From Gemmatimonadota bacterium (lineage in GTDB: Bacteria > Gemmatimonadota > Gemmatimonadetes > Gemmatimonadales > Gemmatimonadaceae), in contig JAHFCT010000003.1 of assembly GCA_023249375.1 (NCBI GenBank), positions 85,979-149,978 on the forward strand: a stretch of 64,000 nt of DNA. The letters are read 5' to 3'. The position numbers and the translations under genes were made by a program. Shown here in pieces: positions 7,897-16,677 of the stretch. A model generated the notes under the pieces. That model searched no databases and was not told where the DNA came from. It worked only from the letters and a program-made list of their open reading frames with translations. The stretch's first letter is position 1. Each line of letters opens with the position of its first letter.

Positions 7897-8825
7897 CGGC
7901 TCCGGAAAGTCTCGCGCAGCACGTTCCCCGTGATGAACCACAGATTCGCCGGACGCTCGGCCATGCGGCGCATCAGATACGGATACCACTGCGTGCCGAA
8001 TGGCACGTAGAGGCGCAGCCGCCAGCCGTCACGCACGAGCTGCTCCTGCAGGTCGCGGCGCACGCCGTAGAGCATCTGGAATTCGAACCGGTCGGCGCTG
8101 ATCCCCTGTTCCTTGGCCCACGCCGTGATCTGATTGATGATCACCGGATCGTGCGTAGCGAGCCCCGGATAGTTTCCGTTCAGCACGAGCGACTTGGCGC
8201 ACTCGACGTACGTGCGGTCGACGTCGCGCTTATCGGGAAAGGCGACCGTAGCCGGCTCGAGGTACGCGCCCTTGCAAATGCGCACGCGGCAGTGCTTCTG
8301 GTTGGCCCACTCCACATCCTTGGGCGTGCGGCGTAGCATGCTCTGCAGCACGATGCCGACGTTCTCGGGAAAGTGCGGGTAGAGCCGCTCGGCAAAGAAG
8401 TCCAGCGTGCGCTGCGTGAGGTCGCTCCCCTCCATGTCGAGGCGCACGAACGTGCCGTACTGCTTGGCGCGTTCGAGAATCGAACGCGTGATTTCCTCGC
8501 ACAGCGCATCGGAGATGTCCTGTCCCAGCGACGTCAGCTTCACCGAGACGTTCGCCTTCAGGCCGCGGCGGTTGATCTCGTCGAGGAGTTGCAGGTAGCG
8601 CCGCCCGGTGTCGCGCGCCTCTTCCTCGCGCGTCACGCTCTCGCCGAGCTGGTCGAGCGAGGCGGTGACGCCCGTCTTGTTGATGATGGCGACGGCGTCG
8701 CACGCCGCCTCAATGGTTTCGCCGGCGATGAAGCGCGACGCCATCTTCTTGGCAAAACCGTTATTACGCACGAACCGGAAGATGGACTTCTGGCGCGACA
8801 GATAGATGAGGGTCGAACGAAGCAT
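7893..8825 (-). CDS. Proline dehydrogenase (monofunctional, FAD-dependent)
   Basis: The 310-residue protein is a stand-alone PRODH TIM barrel, which oxidises proline to pyrroline-5-carboxylate in proline catabolism. Evidence is the strand LKANVSVKLTSLGQDIS, the barrel segment FVRLDMEGSDLTQRTLDFF, RICKGAYLEP and the diagnostic C-terminal substrate-binding motif YVPFGTQWYPYLMRRMAERPAN. The P5C-dehydrogenase half of bifunctional PutA is absent and is not in this window. It starts 9 bp after the stop of the M14 peptidase gene and overlaps the next gene by GTGA. Confidence 0.94.
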   Translation of the reverse strand: MLRSTLIYLSRQKSIFRFVRNNGFAKKMASRFIAGETIEAACDAVAIINKTGVTASLDQLGESVTREEEARDTGRRYLQLLDEINRRGLKANVSVKLTSLGQDISDALCEEITRSILERAKQYGTFVRLDMEGSDLTQRTLDFFAERLYPHFPENVGIVLQSMLRRTPKDVEWANQKHCRVRICKGAYLEPATVAFPDKRDVDRTYVECAKSLVLNGNYPGLATHDPVIINQITAWAKEQGISADRFEFQMLYGVRRDLQEQLVRDGWRLRLYVPFGTQWYPYLMRRMAERPANLWFITGNVLRETFRSR

Positions 8826-8834
8826 GGTGCGGTT

Positions 8835-10484
8835 TTATGGAAGCAGGCGGCCCGGCACGGCCGGCGCCTTCGTGAGTCGGCAAACCGGCACGCCGCCGCC
8901 AGAGGCGGCCGGCCGGGCGATGGCGGCATCGTAGAAATTCCACGTGCCCAAGCCGTCATCGCTGTTGGGATCAAGCAACAACTGAGCGAGCACGCCAAGC
9001 GGCTGGCGCGCCGTGACAATCAGTGCGCCCGCCGGCGTCTCGCCGGTGAACGCCGTCCACCGCCCCTCAAAGCGAGTCTCGCGGTGTCCCTGGAAGGGAC
9101 GCGGCGACGACACCACCGAATCGGCGGTAAAGCACTCGACGCCGGCAATTGTCGCCGGCGTACTTGTGCGCTGCACGCGCACGCCATGCAGGCGCAGCAT
9201 CGTACCCACGGTATCGGCGGCGGCCGGCGTCACCAGCCAGCCCCACGGCATCGGCGCCGTGCGCGTTGCGTCAAAGCGGTCGCGCACCGGCATCTTGCTG
9301 GTGACGAACTTGCCGCTCCGCTTGAAGCCGCGGCGCACGCCCGGCTCCGACGGCGGTGCGTCGGTCTTCTCAATCGGCTCCTCGATGACGTCCTGCATCG
9401 ACGGCTTCTTGGTCAGTTCAGCGCGCACCGGCACCTCGGCTACCTTGCCCGCGTCGAGCGCCGCGTCGGAGGCGCGGGTGAGCGCCAGCACCGCGCGCGA
9501 CTTCTCCGCCGTGAGCGAGAGCAGTTCGGTGACGAACGCGTACGTCGACTTGATGCGCCGCTCGAACGGATCGTGCGAGTACGCCTCGCTGAGGATCGAA
9601 AGCCGGCCGCGCAGACCGTAGTAGTTGGTGCCGTATCGGCCGCGATGGTCGTACGTCGACCACGTCTTCGCCTCGCCCGGCGCCGCGGGGCCTTCATCGC
9701 CCGTGAAGTTGCCGTAGTCGAAGATCTCGTACTTGTGCCGCGTGCGGACGCGCTTGCGCAGCACCGGCAGCATGCTGTCGCGCACGAACGCGCCGCCAAA
9801 TGTGCCGCCGCGCACACCCGCCGCCGGATGCAGTGACGGCGAGTAGGTGAGCGCGTAGCCGTGGTAGCTGCCGTCGGTCGTGTGCAGGTCCACGAAGACG
9901 TCGGGATCCCACGCGTTGAACATCTGCAGCGACGCACGCGTCTCGGGCGCTTCGGCCTTCACGTAGTCGCGATTCAAGTCGAGCATCATCCCATTGGGAC
10001 GCTGGCCGACCAGCTCCGGCCCGTTCTGCGCACCGCGCTGACGCGCCGTCGGCCCGAACACCTCGTTGCCGTCGGCGTTGTAGATGGGCACGGCAATCAG
10101 CACGATGGAGTCGAGCACGTTCTTCTTGGGCGACAGCACGAGATCGCGCACCAGCGCCTGCAGCGCCTCCTTTCCTTCCACCTCGCCGGCGTGGATGTTG
10201 CCCTGCACATACACAATTGGGCGGCCCAGCCGCTTGGCCTCGGCTGGTGAATGCACCAGCGGCCGCGAGGCAATGACGTATGGAATGTCGCGCCCCTGCG
10301 TCGTCTTGCCGATGCTGCCGACGACGATGGGCGCGCCGCGCGATTGCAGCGAGTCGATGAACGCCACGACGTCGGTGTATTTGGACGTCTCGGTGTACTT
10401 GGTGAGTTCGGGGCGGGTCTGTTGCGCCGACAGACGATGGGCCGCCGACGGCAGAAGTACAGCGATGAGCAACGCGCGACTCAC
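8835..10484 (-). CDS. Secreted M14-family zinc carboxypeptidase
   Basis: The product is 549 residues from the chosen GTG, with a signal peptide (VSRALLIAVLLPSAAHRLSAQ). The M14 zinc ligands are visible as H98 and E101 in IHAGEVEGKE and H201 in DLHTTDG. The catalytic glutamate is E300 in ILSEAYS. M14 enzymes cleave C-terminal residues or side-chain amide bonds. The C-terminal 200 residues form a separate domain I cannot name. The frame is open back to 10574, but that extra piece is mostly low-complexity repeat DNA (locus H2), so I prefer the GTG at 10484, which begins the signal peptide. Confidence 0.88.
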   Translation of the reverse strand: MSRALLIAVLLPSAAHRLSAQQTRPELTKYTETSKYTDVVAFIDSLQSRGAPIVVGSIGKTTQGRDIPYVIASRPLVHSPAEAKRLGRPIVYVQGNIHAGEVEGKEALQALVRDLVLSPKKNVLDSIVLIAVPIYNADGNEVFGPTARQRGAQNGPELVGQRPNGMMLDLNRDYVKAEAPETRASLQMFNAWDPDVFVDLHTTDGSYHGYALTYSPSLHPAAGVRGGTFGGAFVRDSMLPVLRKRVRTRHKYEIFDYGNFTGDEGPAAPGEAKTWSTYDHRGRYGTNYYGLRGRLSILSEAYSHDPFERRIKSTYAFVTELLSLTAEKSRAVLALTRASDAALDAGKVAEVPVRAELTKKPSMQDVIEEPIEKTDAPPSEPGVRRGFKRSGKFVTSKMPVRDRFDATRTAPMPWGWLVTPAAADTVGTMLRLHGVRVQRTSTPATIAGVECFTADSVVSSPRPFQGHRETRFEGRWTAFTGETPAGALIVTARQPLGVLAQLLLDPNSDDGLGTWNFYDAAIARPAASGGGVPVCRLTKAPAVPGRLLP

Positions 10485-10547
10485 GACGGATCGCCATGAC
10501 CGAGCGCGATGGTCCGTCGACCGGCCGCTTCCGACGTTCGTCCGCTC

Positions 10548-10568
10548 TCTTCCGTCTGCCGTCTGCAG
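10548..10568. repeat. Heptamer repeat locus H2 (single arm)
   Basis: Three in-register heptamers (TCTTCCG, TCTGCCG, TCTGCAG) lie between the fadJ stop and the M14 peptidase start. They match the pyrimidine-rich right arm of the family. No opposite arm was seen. Confidence 0.6.
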
Positions 10569-10570
10569 TC

Positions 10571-12721
10571 TCATACCGGTTTCCCCGTGGTCGGATAGAA
10601 CGTGCCGTTCTTGTTCGCCATCTCGCGCAACAGTCCCGCCGGCTCAAACCGCCCCGGGAAGCGCGCGTTCAACGCCTCGAGGCGCGCGACGAGCGCCGCC
10701 GCGCCAATTGTGTCCACCACCCGCAGCGGCCCGCCCCGGAACGGCGGAAAGCCAATGCCGAACACCGCGCCGATGTCGCCGTCACGCGGCGCGCGGAGGA
10801 TCCCCTCTTCCACGCAGCGCACGGCTTCGTTCACCATCGCCAGCGACAGGCGCTCCTGGATTTCGGCGGCACTCATCTCTATACGCGACGAACCGGCGGG
10901 CGTTGCCGCATACACCGACTCGTCCACGCCGCCCTTCTTGCCGCGTTCGTCGTAGAGATAGAAACCCTTCTTTCCCTTGCGGCCAAGCCGCCCGGTTGCA
11001 ATCACCTTGCCCAGCGTCGCCGATGGCTGCAGCCGGTCGCCGAACGCCGAGGCCATGATCGCGCCGCTCTTGCCGGCCACGTCGAGCCCGACTTCATCGA
11101 GCAGCGTCACCGGGCCCACCGGGAACCCGTAGTCGAGCATCGCCTTGTCGATGGCCTCGATGCGCACGCCGTCATCAAGCAGCTTGCCGGCCTCGTTGAT
11201 GTACGGCGCGAGAATGCGGTTCACGTAGAAACCGGGCGCGTCGTTCACGACGATCACCGTCTTGCCCAGCTTCCGTCCGAACGCCACCGTCGTCGCGATG
11301 ACGCCAGGCGCCGTCCGCGGCGTGACGATCACCTCGAGCAGCGGCATCTTGTGCACGGGCGAGAAGAAATGCATGCCCACCACCCGCGAGGGGTCACGCG
11401 ACGCTTCGGCCACGCGGTGAATCGGGATGGTGCTCGTGTTCGTGGCAAAAATCGCCCCCGGCGGCAGCACCGACTCCGCGTCCCTGACCACCGCGTGCTT
11501 GACCGCGAGGTCCTCAAAGACGGCCTCAATTAGTAGCGGAACGTTACTAAATCCGGTGTAGTCCACCGTGCCGCTCACGAGCGACAGCTGGTCCTCGAAC
11601 TGGTGCCGCGTGATCTGCTTCTTGGTGAGGCGGTCCTTCAGCACGTCGCGCACCGCGCCGAGTCCCTTGGCCACGGCCGCGTGCTTGGTGTCCTTGAAGC
11701 GCACCGGCACGCCCTGCATCGCGCTCACCGCGGCAATGCCCGCACCCATAAACCCGGTGCCGAGCACGCCGATCTTGCCAACGGGCGCCGGCGGCGGCGC
11801 GTCGCCGCTGACACCGAGGTCCTTCTTGAGCGACGTCGTGGCGTAGAACAGGAAGATCAGTTGCTTGCTGACCGCCGTGAACGCCATCTCGCCGAAGAGC
11901 CGCGCCTCGGTGGCAAAGCCGTCGGCCACCGTGCCGTGATAGCCGGCCGCCACGGCGTCGAGCGCGGCGAGCAGCGCGGGATAATGGCCGCGCGACTTCT
12001 TCATCGTCATCTCGCGCGCCTGCCGAAACACCACCGCGCGTCCCACTGGATTGTTCTCGAGTAGCGCACCCTTGGCGCCCGTCGAGTGCGCCCGCTTGCG
12101 CGCGATCTTTCCGGCGCCGAGGTCCTTGGCGCGGGCAATCGCCACGTCGCGCAGGATGTTCGGGTGCACCATCTCGTCGACGAGTCCGGTCTGCAGCGCC
12201 TTCTTGGCGCGCACGTTCTTGCCGGTGAGAATCATGTCGAGCGCCACCTGCAGCCCCACGGTGCGCGGCAGGCGCTGGGTGCCGCCTGCTCCGGGAATCA
12301 GGCCAAGCTGCACTTCGGGCAGCGCGAGCACCGTCTTGGGCGAATCACCGACAATGCGATACGCGCAGGCCAGTGACGCCTCGAGCCCGCCGCCCAGACA
12401 GGCGCCGTTGATCGCCGCCACCCACGGCACGCGCCCTTCTTCCAGCCGACTCATCAGCGTGTGTCCGGCCGCGCTCTCCCGTGTGGCGTCAGCCGCCGAC
12501 GTGAACTCGAGAAACTGATCGATGTCGGCGCCGGCGATGAACGTGTCGCTCTTGCCGCTGATCAGCACCGCGCCCTTCACCGATGCATCGCGCTCGATCT
12601 GATCGAACGCCGTGACAAACTCGGCGATCACCGCCTTCGAGAACTTGTTGACCGGCTCGCCCGGCAAGTCGAACGTGACGACGGCCACGCCATCGTGCAC
12701 CACGACGGAAAGTGCGCTCAT
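10571..12721 (-). CDS. fadJ: Fatty-acid oxidation multifunctional protein FadJ-like (enoyl-CoA hydratase / 3-hydroxyacyl-CoA dehydrogenase)
   Basis: The 716-residue protein has two enzymes in series. Residues 1 to about 190 are a crotonase domain (FIAGADIDQF oxyanion-hole region, NGACLGGGLEASLACAYRI, LGLIPGAGGTQRLPR), which hydrates enoyl-CoA. From about residue 315 a Rossmann NAD site (GVLGTGFMGAGIA) begins the 3-hydroxyacyl-CoA dehydrogenase, with GMHFFSPVHKMPLLEVI and NDAPGFYVNRILAPY. It catalyses the second and third steps of beta-oxidation. It sits 54 bp downstream of the thiolase gene, giving the usual fadI-fadJ pair. Confidence 0.95.
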   Translation of the reverse strand: MSALSVVVHDGVAVVTFDLPGEPVNKFSKAVIAEFVTAFDQIERDASVKGAVLISGKSDTFIAGADIDQFLEFTSAADATRESAAGHTLMSRLEEGRVPWVAAINGACLGGGLEASLACAYRIVGDSPKTVLALPEVQLGLIPGAGGTQRLPRTVGLQVALDMILTGKNVRAKKALQTGLVDEMVHPNILRDVAIARAKDLGAGKIARKRAHSTGAKGALLENNPVGRAVVFRQAREMTMKKSRGHYPALLAALDAVAAGYHGTVADGFATEARLFGEMAFTAVSKQLIFLFYATTSLKKDLGVSGDAPPPAPVGKIGVLGTGFMGAGIAAVSAMQGVPVRFKDTKHAAVAKGLGAVRDVLKDRLTKKQITRHQFEDQLSLVSGTVDYTGFSNVPLLIEAVFEDLAVKHAVVRDAESVLPPGAIFATNTSTIPIHRVAEASRDPSRVVGMHFFSPVHKMPLLEVIVTPRTAPGVIATTVAFGRKLGKTVIVVNDAPGFYVNRILAPYINEAGKLLDDGVRIEAIDKAMLDYGFPVGPVTLLDEVGLDVAGKSGAIMASAFGDRLQPSATLGKVIATGRLGRKGKKGFYLYDERGKKGGVDESVYAATPAGSSRIEMSAAEIQERLSLAMVNEAVRCVEEGILRAPRDGDIGAVFGIGFPPFRGGPLRVVDTIGAAALVARLEALNARFPGRFEPAGLLREMANKNGTFYPTTGKPV

Positions 12722-12775
12722 GATCGTATACCAGAAGCGGACCGCCCCAGGTGAAGGCTACGGTCCGCGGTTCGT

Positions 12776-14071
12776 TCACTCACGTTCGATCACCATGCTG
12801 AAGCCCATTCCGCCGGCCGCGCACACCGTCATCAGTCCAAACTGACCGCCGCGGCGCTTCAGTTCGTGCGCCAGCGTCGTCGTGATGCGCGCACCGGTAG
12901 CGCCAAACGGATGGCCAATGGAAATGGACCCGCCCATCACATTCAGCCGCGTGCGGTCCACTTCGCCCAGCGGCGCCGACAGTCCGGCGCGTTCGGCCCA
13001 GTGCTTCGACTCAAATCCACGCAAGTTGCTCAGCACCTGCGCCGCGAACGCTTCGTGCATTTCCACAAGGTCGATGTCCTTTAGCGCGAGCCCGGCGCGC
13101 CGCAGCGCCAGCGGTGCGGCAAGCACCGGCGCCTGCAACAGCTGCTCGCCCGGATCGAGCGCGGCGTACGCGTACGACTTGATGTACGCGAGCGGCGTGT
13201 AGCCGAGCGCCTTGGCGCGCTCCTCGCTCATCAGCAACACCGCGCCGCCGCCGTCGGTGAGCGGTGATGCGTTGCCCGCCGTCACGGTACCATACCGCTT
13301 GTCGAAGACGGGGCGCAGCGCGGCCAGCTGATCGAGCGACGTATCGCTGCGAATGCCGTTGTCTTCCGTCATCACCTGCTCGTAGCGCGGCGGAACGAAA
13401 ACGGGCGCCATCTCCGCGGTGAGGCGCCCGTCCTTCGTTCCCGCCGCTGCATTCAGGTGAGACGCGAGCGCCAGCGCATCCTGCTCGGCGCGCGACACGG
13501 CGTTGAGCTTCGCCATCTTCTCGGCCGACTGCCCCATCGACTCACCCGTCATCGGTTCGGCGATGGCCGGCGTGATCGGGATGAAATCCTTGGGACGGAT
13601 CTTCGCGAGCGCCTGCAGGCGGCCGCCGAGCGACTTCGCCTTGCTCGCCGCCACCAGCGCATCGCTGAATCCGCGCGAGTGCAGAATGGGAACGTTGGAG
13701 AGCGACTCGGCGCCGCCGGCAATGGCGACATCGGCGTGGCCGAGCGCGATCTGGTCGGCCGCATCGGTAATCGCCTGGTTGGCGGAGGCGCACGCGCGGC
13801 TGACGCTGAACGCCTGCACCGACTTGGGCAACAACGGCATCAGCGCGACTTCGCGCGCGATGTTGGGCGCGAGCACCGACGGAATGACGGAACCGAAAAC
13901 GAGCAGATCCACGCTCGCGGGGTCGAGACTGGTCCGCTGAATCAGTTCACCAACCGCGATCTTGCCGAGGTCGATGGCACTGAGTGATTTGAGTGTCGTG
14001 CCGGCACGCGCGAACGGGGTGCGGACTCCCTCGATGATCGCGACGCGGCGGCCGTTTCCAAAGCTGGCCAT
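12776..14071 (-). CDS. fadI: Acetyl-CoA acyltransferase (3-ketoacyl-CoA thiolase) FadI-like
   Basis: The 431-residue protein is a thiolase that releases acetyl-CoA at the end of each beta-oxidation round. The acyl-accepting cysteine is C94 in SRACASANQAI. The catalytic histidine is in GHPFGATGARI, and the second cysteine is in the C-terminal CAAGGMGFSMVIE. The length and the phrase EGVRTPFARAGT fit the FadI type rather than the shorter FadA. It is the first gene of a long minus-strand run and is divergent from glpD across about 120 bp. Confidence 0.95.
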   Translation of the reverse strand: MASFGNGRRVAIIEGVRTPFARAGTTLKSLSAIDLGKIAVGELIQRTSLDPASVDLLVFGSVIPSVLAPNIAREVALMPLLPKSVQAFSVSRACASANQAITDAADQIALGHADVAIAGGAESLSNVPILHSRGFSDALVAASKAKSLGGRLQALAKIRPKDFIPITPAIAEPMTGESMGQSAEKMAKLNAVSRAEQDALALASHLNAAAGTKDGRLTAEMAPVFVPPRYEQVMTEDNGIRSDTSLDQLAALRPVFDKRYGTVTAGNASPLTDGGGAVLLMSEERAKALGYTPLAYIKSYAYAALDPGEQLLQAPVLAAPLALRRAGLALKDIDLVEMHEAFAAQVLSNLRGFESKHWAERAGLSAPLGEVDRTRLNVMGGSISIGHPFGATGARITTTLAHELKRRGGQFGLMTVCAAGGMGFSMVIERE

Positions 14072-14189
14072 AGACTATGGAAGTTAGGCGGCGCGCGCCC
14101 TCGGGGCTATCTCGGAGAACGCGCGCTGGCGCATGGCTCCTGTCGGGTCGCCGCATCGCGCCGTAGAATCGGAACTGACTCCGCCCTCC

Positions 14190-15821
14190 GTGACGCCCAC
14201 TCCTGCCCTCACGCGCACCGCGCAAATCGCCCGGCTTGGCCAGCGGCGGTTCGATGTCCTTGTGGTGGGCGGCGGAATCACGGGTGCGGGCATCGCGCGC
14301 GACGCAGCGCGGCGCGGTCTCGACGTGGCGCTCGTGGAACGCGATGACTTTGCGAGCGGCACCTCGAGCCGTTCGTCACGATTGGTGCACGGCGGCGTGC
14401 GTTATCTCGAGCACGGACACTTGCGGCTGGTCTTTGAATCGAGCCACGAGCGCCGCGTGCTGCTGCGCATCGCGCCGCACCTCGTGCATCCGTTGGCGTT
14501 CACGTGGCCGGTGTACGAGGGCGCGCGCATTCCGCGCTGGAAGCTGCGCGCCGGGCTGATGCTCTACGACCTGCTCGCGCTCTTCCGCAATGTCGCGCCG
14601 CATCGCGGTCTGAGCGCCACTGGCATTACGGAAGCCGAGCCGATGCTGTCGAGGCGTGGTCTGCTCGGCGGCGCGCAGTACTACGATGCCGCCACGGACG
14701 ACGCACGCTTGACACTCGCCACGATTCTCGACGCGGCGGTCTCGGGCGCGACGGTGCTGAACCACGCGGGCGTGACGGCGCTCAGGGAGGAAGACGGAAA
14801 GGTGCGCGGCGCGTCGGTTATCGAGCGTTTGGGCGGCCGCTCGTTCGATATCGCCGCGTCGTGCGTCGTCAATGCCACGGGTCCGTGGACCGATGACCTG
14901 CGGCGGATGGAGGATCCCGGCGCTTCGCCGGCGGTGCTTGGCAGCAAGGGCGTGCACATTGCGGTGCCACATGCGCGCGTCGGAAATCGCGGCGCCATCA
15001 CGCTGCTGGCGCAGGACGGCCGCGTCATGTTCGTGCTGCCGGCGGGGCCGTGCACGATCATCGGCACCACCGAGACCGAGACCGTCGAAACGCCCGATCA
15101 GGTGCGCGCCACGCGCGCCGACGTCGACTACTTGCTGGCGTCAGCCAACCGCGCGTTCCCCGAGGCTGCGCTGTCTGCGGACGATGTGATTGCGGCGTGG
15201 GCCGGCATCCGGCCACTGGCCGCGAAGGCGCATTCGGGCGACGCCAATTCGGCATCGCGCGAACATCTGGTCGAAACGGGACCGCGCGGGGTGATCACCG
15301 TGACGGGCGGCAAGCTCACCACCTATCGCGTGATCGCGCGCGATGTGGTGGATGTGGTCTTCGGTGCGCTTGCACGCCGTTCGCCGCGCGTGCGCACCGA
15401 GCTGATCGCGCTGCCGGGCGGCGAGGTGCGCGACCTCGACGCCGAGCTGGCGGCGGCGCGAGCGGCGACGGGGACCGACGACATTGCGGCGTGGCTCGTG
15501 CACGCCTACGGAGGCGCGTGGCATCAGGTCTGGGCGCGCACGCGGAGCGACGCGTCGCTCGAACAGCGGCTGGTGCACGGCCTTCCGTATGTGGCCGCCG
15601 AAGTCACCCACGCCGTCGAAGCAGAGTTCGCCTGCACCGTGGCCGACGTGCTGGTGCGCCGGCTGCACGTGGCTTTCGAGACGCGCGATCACGGCGCGTC
15701 CGTTGCGCCACGCGTCGCCGCGCTGATGGCGGCGCTGCTCGGCTGGACAGACCGCGGCGTGTCGAGTGCGGTCGCGGAGTACACGGCAGAGATTGCGCGG
15801 CTGTTTGCAATTGAGCCGTAA
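14190..15821 (+). CDS. glpD: Glycerol-3-phosphate dehydrogenase (FAD-dependent, GlpD/GlpA-type)
   Basis: The product is 543 residues from the GTG at 14190. The N-terminal FAD site is VLVVGGGITGAGIARDAARRG, followed by FASGTSSRSSRLVHGGVRYLEHG, the classical GlpD signature, and GGKLTTYRVIARD near residue 380. A C-terminal helical domain completes the family length. The enzyme oxidises glycerol-3-phosphate to dihydroxyacetone phosphate at the membrane and passes electrons to quinone. The frame is open to an ATG at 14133; neither start has a convincing Shine-Dalgarno sequence. Confidence 0.93.
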   Translation: MTPTPALTRTAQIARLGQRRFDVLVVGGGITGAGIARDAARRGLDVALVERDDFASGTSSRSSRLVHGGVRYLEHGHLRLVFESSHERRVLLRIAPHLVHPLAFTWPVYEGARIPRWKLRAGLMLYDLLALFRNVAPHRGLSATGITEAEPMLSRRGLLGGAQYYDAATDDARLTLATILDAAVSGATVLNHAGVTALREEDGKVRGASVIERLGGRSFDIAASCVVNATGPWTDDLRRMEDPGASPAVLGSKGVHIAVPHARVGNRGAITLLAQDGRVMFVLPAGPCTIIGTTETETVETPDQVRATRADVDYLLASANRAFPEAALSADDVIAAWAGIRPLAAKAHSGDANSASREHLVETGPRGVITVTGGKLTTYRVIARDVVDVVFGALARRSPRVRTELIALPGGEVRDLDAELAAARAATGTDDIAAWLVHAYGGAWHQVWARTRSDASLEQRLVHGLPYVAAEVTHAVEAEFACTVADVLVRRLHVAFETRDHGASVAPRVAALMAALLGWTDRGVSSAVAEYTAEIARLFAIEP

Positions 15822-15873
15822 CGGTAGGCGCCGCGAAGTTCGCCTGCAGACCGCGAACGGCAACGGCAAAAGC

Positions 15874-15990
15874 CTACCACGGATGACACGGATCAAGCAC
15901 AAGAAAAGGGGGGCCAGCTGAGCGGGCCCCCGATTTTCGTTTGCAGTATCCGTGTCATCCGTCCAATCCGTGTCATCCGTGGAAGTCCGT
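15874..15990. repeat. ATCCGTG-type palindromic element B
   Basis: The left arm (CTACCACGGATGACACGGAT, 15874-15893) and the right arm (ATCCGTG units, 15948-15982) are inverted with respect to each other and flank a G+C-rich hairpin. The element sits between the convergent glpD and greA genes, as element A sits between its convergent pair. Confidence 0.88.
15903..15942. terminator. Bidirectional terminator hairpin inside element B
   Basis: GGGGGCC (15909-15915) pairs with GGCCCCC (15925-15931). AAGAAAA precedes it and GATTTTCGTTT follows, so it has a T-tract on either strand. It lies between the stops of glpD and greA. Confidence 0.8.
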
Positions 15991-16025
15991 AAAACTAGCC
16001 CGACCACGAAGCGAAGTCGCCACGA

Positions 16026-16493
16026 CTAGGTGTCGTGAATCGTCGCCAGCTCCACGATCTTCATCTTGCGCGTGCGCGCCGGGAGCTTGAGCAGCACGAG
16101 GTCGCCCACCTTCTTGCCGAGGAGCGAGCGCCCGATGGGGGACATCATCGTCACGTGGCCGTCCTCGAAGTCGTCGGAGTCACCGAAGACGAGGTGGTAC
16201 GTCTCTTTGACTTTGGTGTCTTGGCAGACGACGACCACGCGTGAGCCGAGTCCGACGCTGTCGGCGGGAATCTGCGCCGGGTCGATGGTCGAGAGCTTGG
16301 ACAGCCGCGAGGTGAGGTGCCCCAGCCGCGCCTGCACGAACTGCTGGCGCTCGAGCGCCGACTTGTACTCGCTATTCTCGCGCAGGTCGCCCATCTCGAC
16401 AGCCCGGCGGATCTCCGCCGGGAGCGTGATATTGAGCTCATGGCGGAGCTTCTCGACTTCAGCGCCGAGCTTCTCTTTGAGGGCTTCAATCAT
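16026..16493 (-). CDS. greA: Transcription elongation factor GreA
   Basis: The product is 155 residues, the standard GreA length. The N-terminal coiled coil (residues 1-75) contains the conserved tip region AVEMGDLRENSEYKSALERQ, with the acidic residues that reach into the RNA polymerase channel. The C-terminal FKBP-like domain contains SPIGRSLLGKKVGDLV. GreA stimulates cleavage of backtracked RNA. The ATG at 16493 gives the family start; a TTG at 16517 would add eight residues but lies in the T-tract of the leader terminator. Confidence 0.95.
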   Translation of the reverse strand: MIEALKEKLGAEVEKLRHELNITLPAEIRRAVEMGDLRENSEYKSALERQQFVQARLGHLTSRLSKLSTIDPAQIPADSVGLGSRVVVVCQDTKVKETYHLVFGDSDDFEDGHVTMMSPIGRSLLGKKVGDLVLLKLPARTRKMKIVELATIHDT

Positions 16494-16510
16494 CGGGGGG
16501 CCACCGGGAA

Positions 16511-16551
16511 AAGACAAAAGGACGGCGCCCGGCCGTTATCGGGCCGGGCGC
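16511..16551 (-). terminator. Terminator-like hairpin in the greA leader
   Basis: Read on the minus strand, GCGCCCGGCC (16551-16542) pairs with GGCCGGGCGC (16534-16525) around a 7-base loop, followed by GTCCTTTTGTCTT. It lies downstream of a good promoter and upstream of the greA start codon, so it is inside the greA leader. It could also terminate transcripts from the deoxyhypusine-synthase-like gene upstream. Confidence 0.75.
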
Positions 16552-16578
16552 TGGGCAGGTGCTCTGGTACTCTGACGA

Positions 16579-16607
16579 ATCATAGCCCTGCCGCGCCACC
16601 GAATCAA
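16579..16607 (-). promoter_or_regulatory. Probable sigma-70-type promoter of greA
   Basis: On the minus strand TTGATT (16607-16602) and TATGAT (16584-16579) are separated by exactly 17 bp. The expected transcription start is near 16572, about 79 nt upstream of the greA ATG. Confidence 0.65.
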
Positions 16608-16677
16608 TCGCGTCTGGTGCTGCCGTGTCACTCCTGGGCGAGAACACGCACCTCGTCCGCCGGCTTTTTCTCGATGG

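Noticed and set aside
8373-9836. Long plus-strand open frame opposite proline dehydrogenase and the M14 peptidase
   Set aside because: It is antisense to two well-supported genes; its product is Arg/His/Ala-rich without any domain, as expected for a shadow frame in high-G+C DNA.
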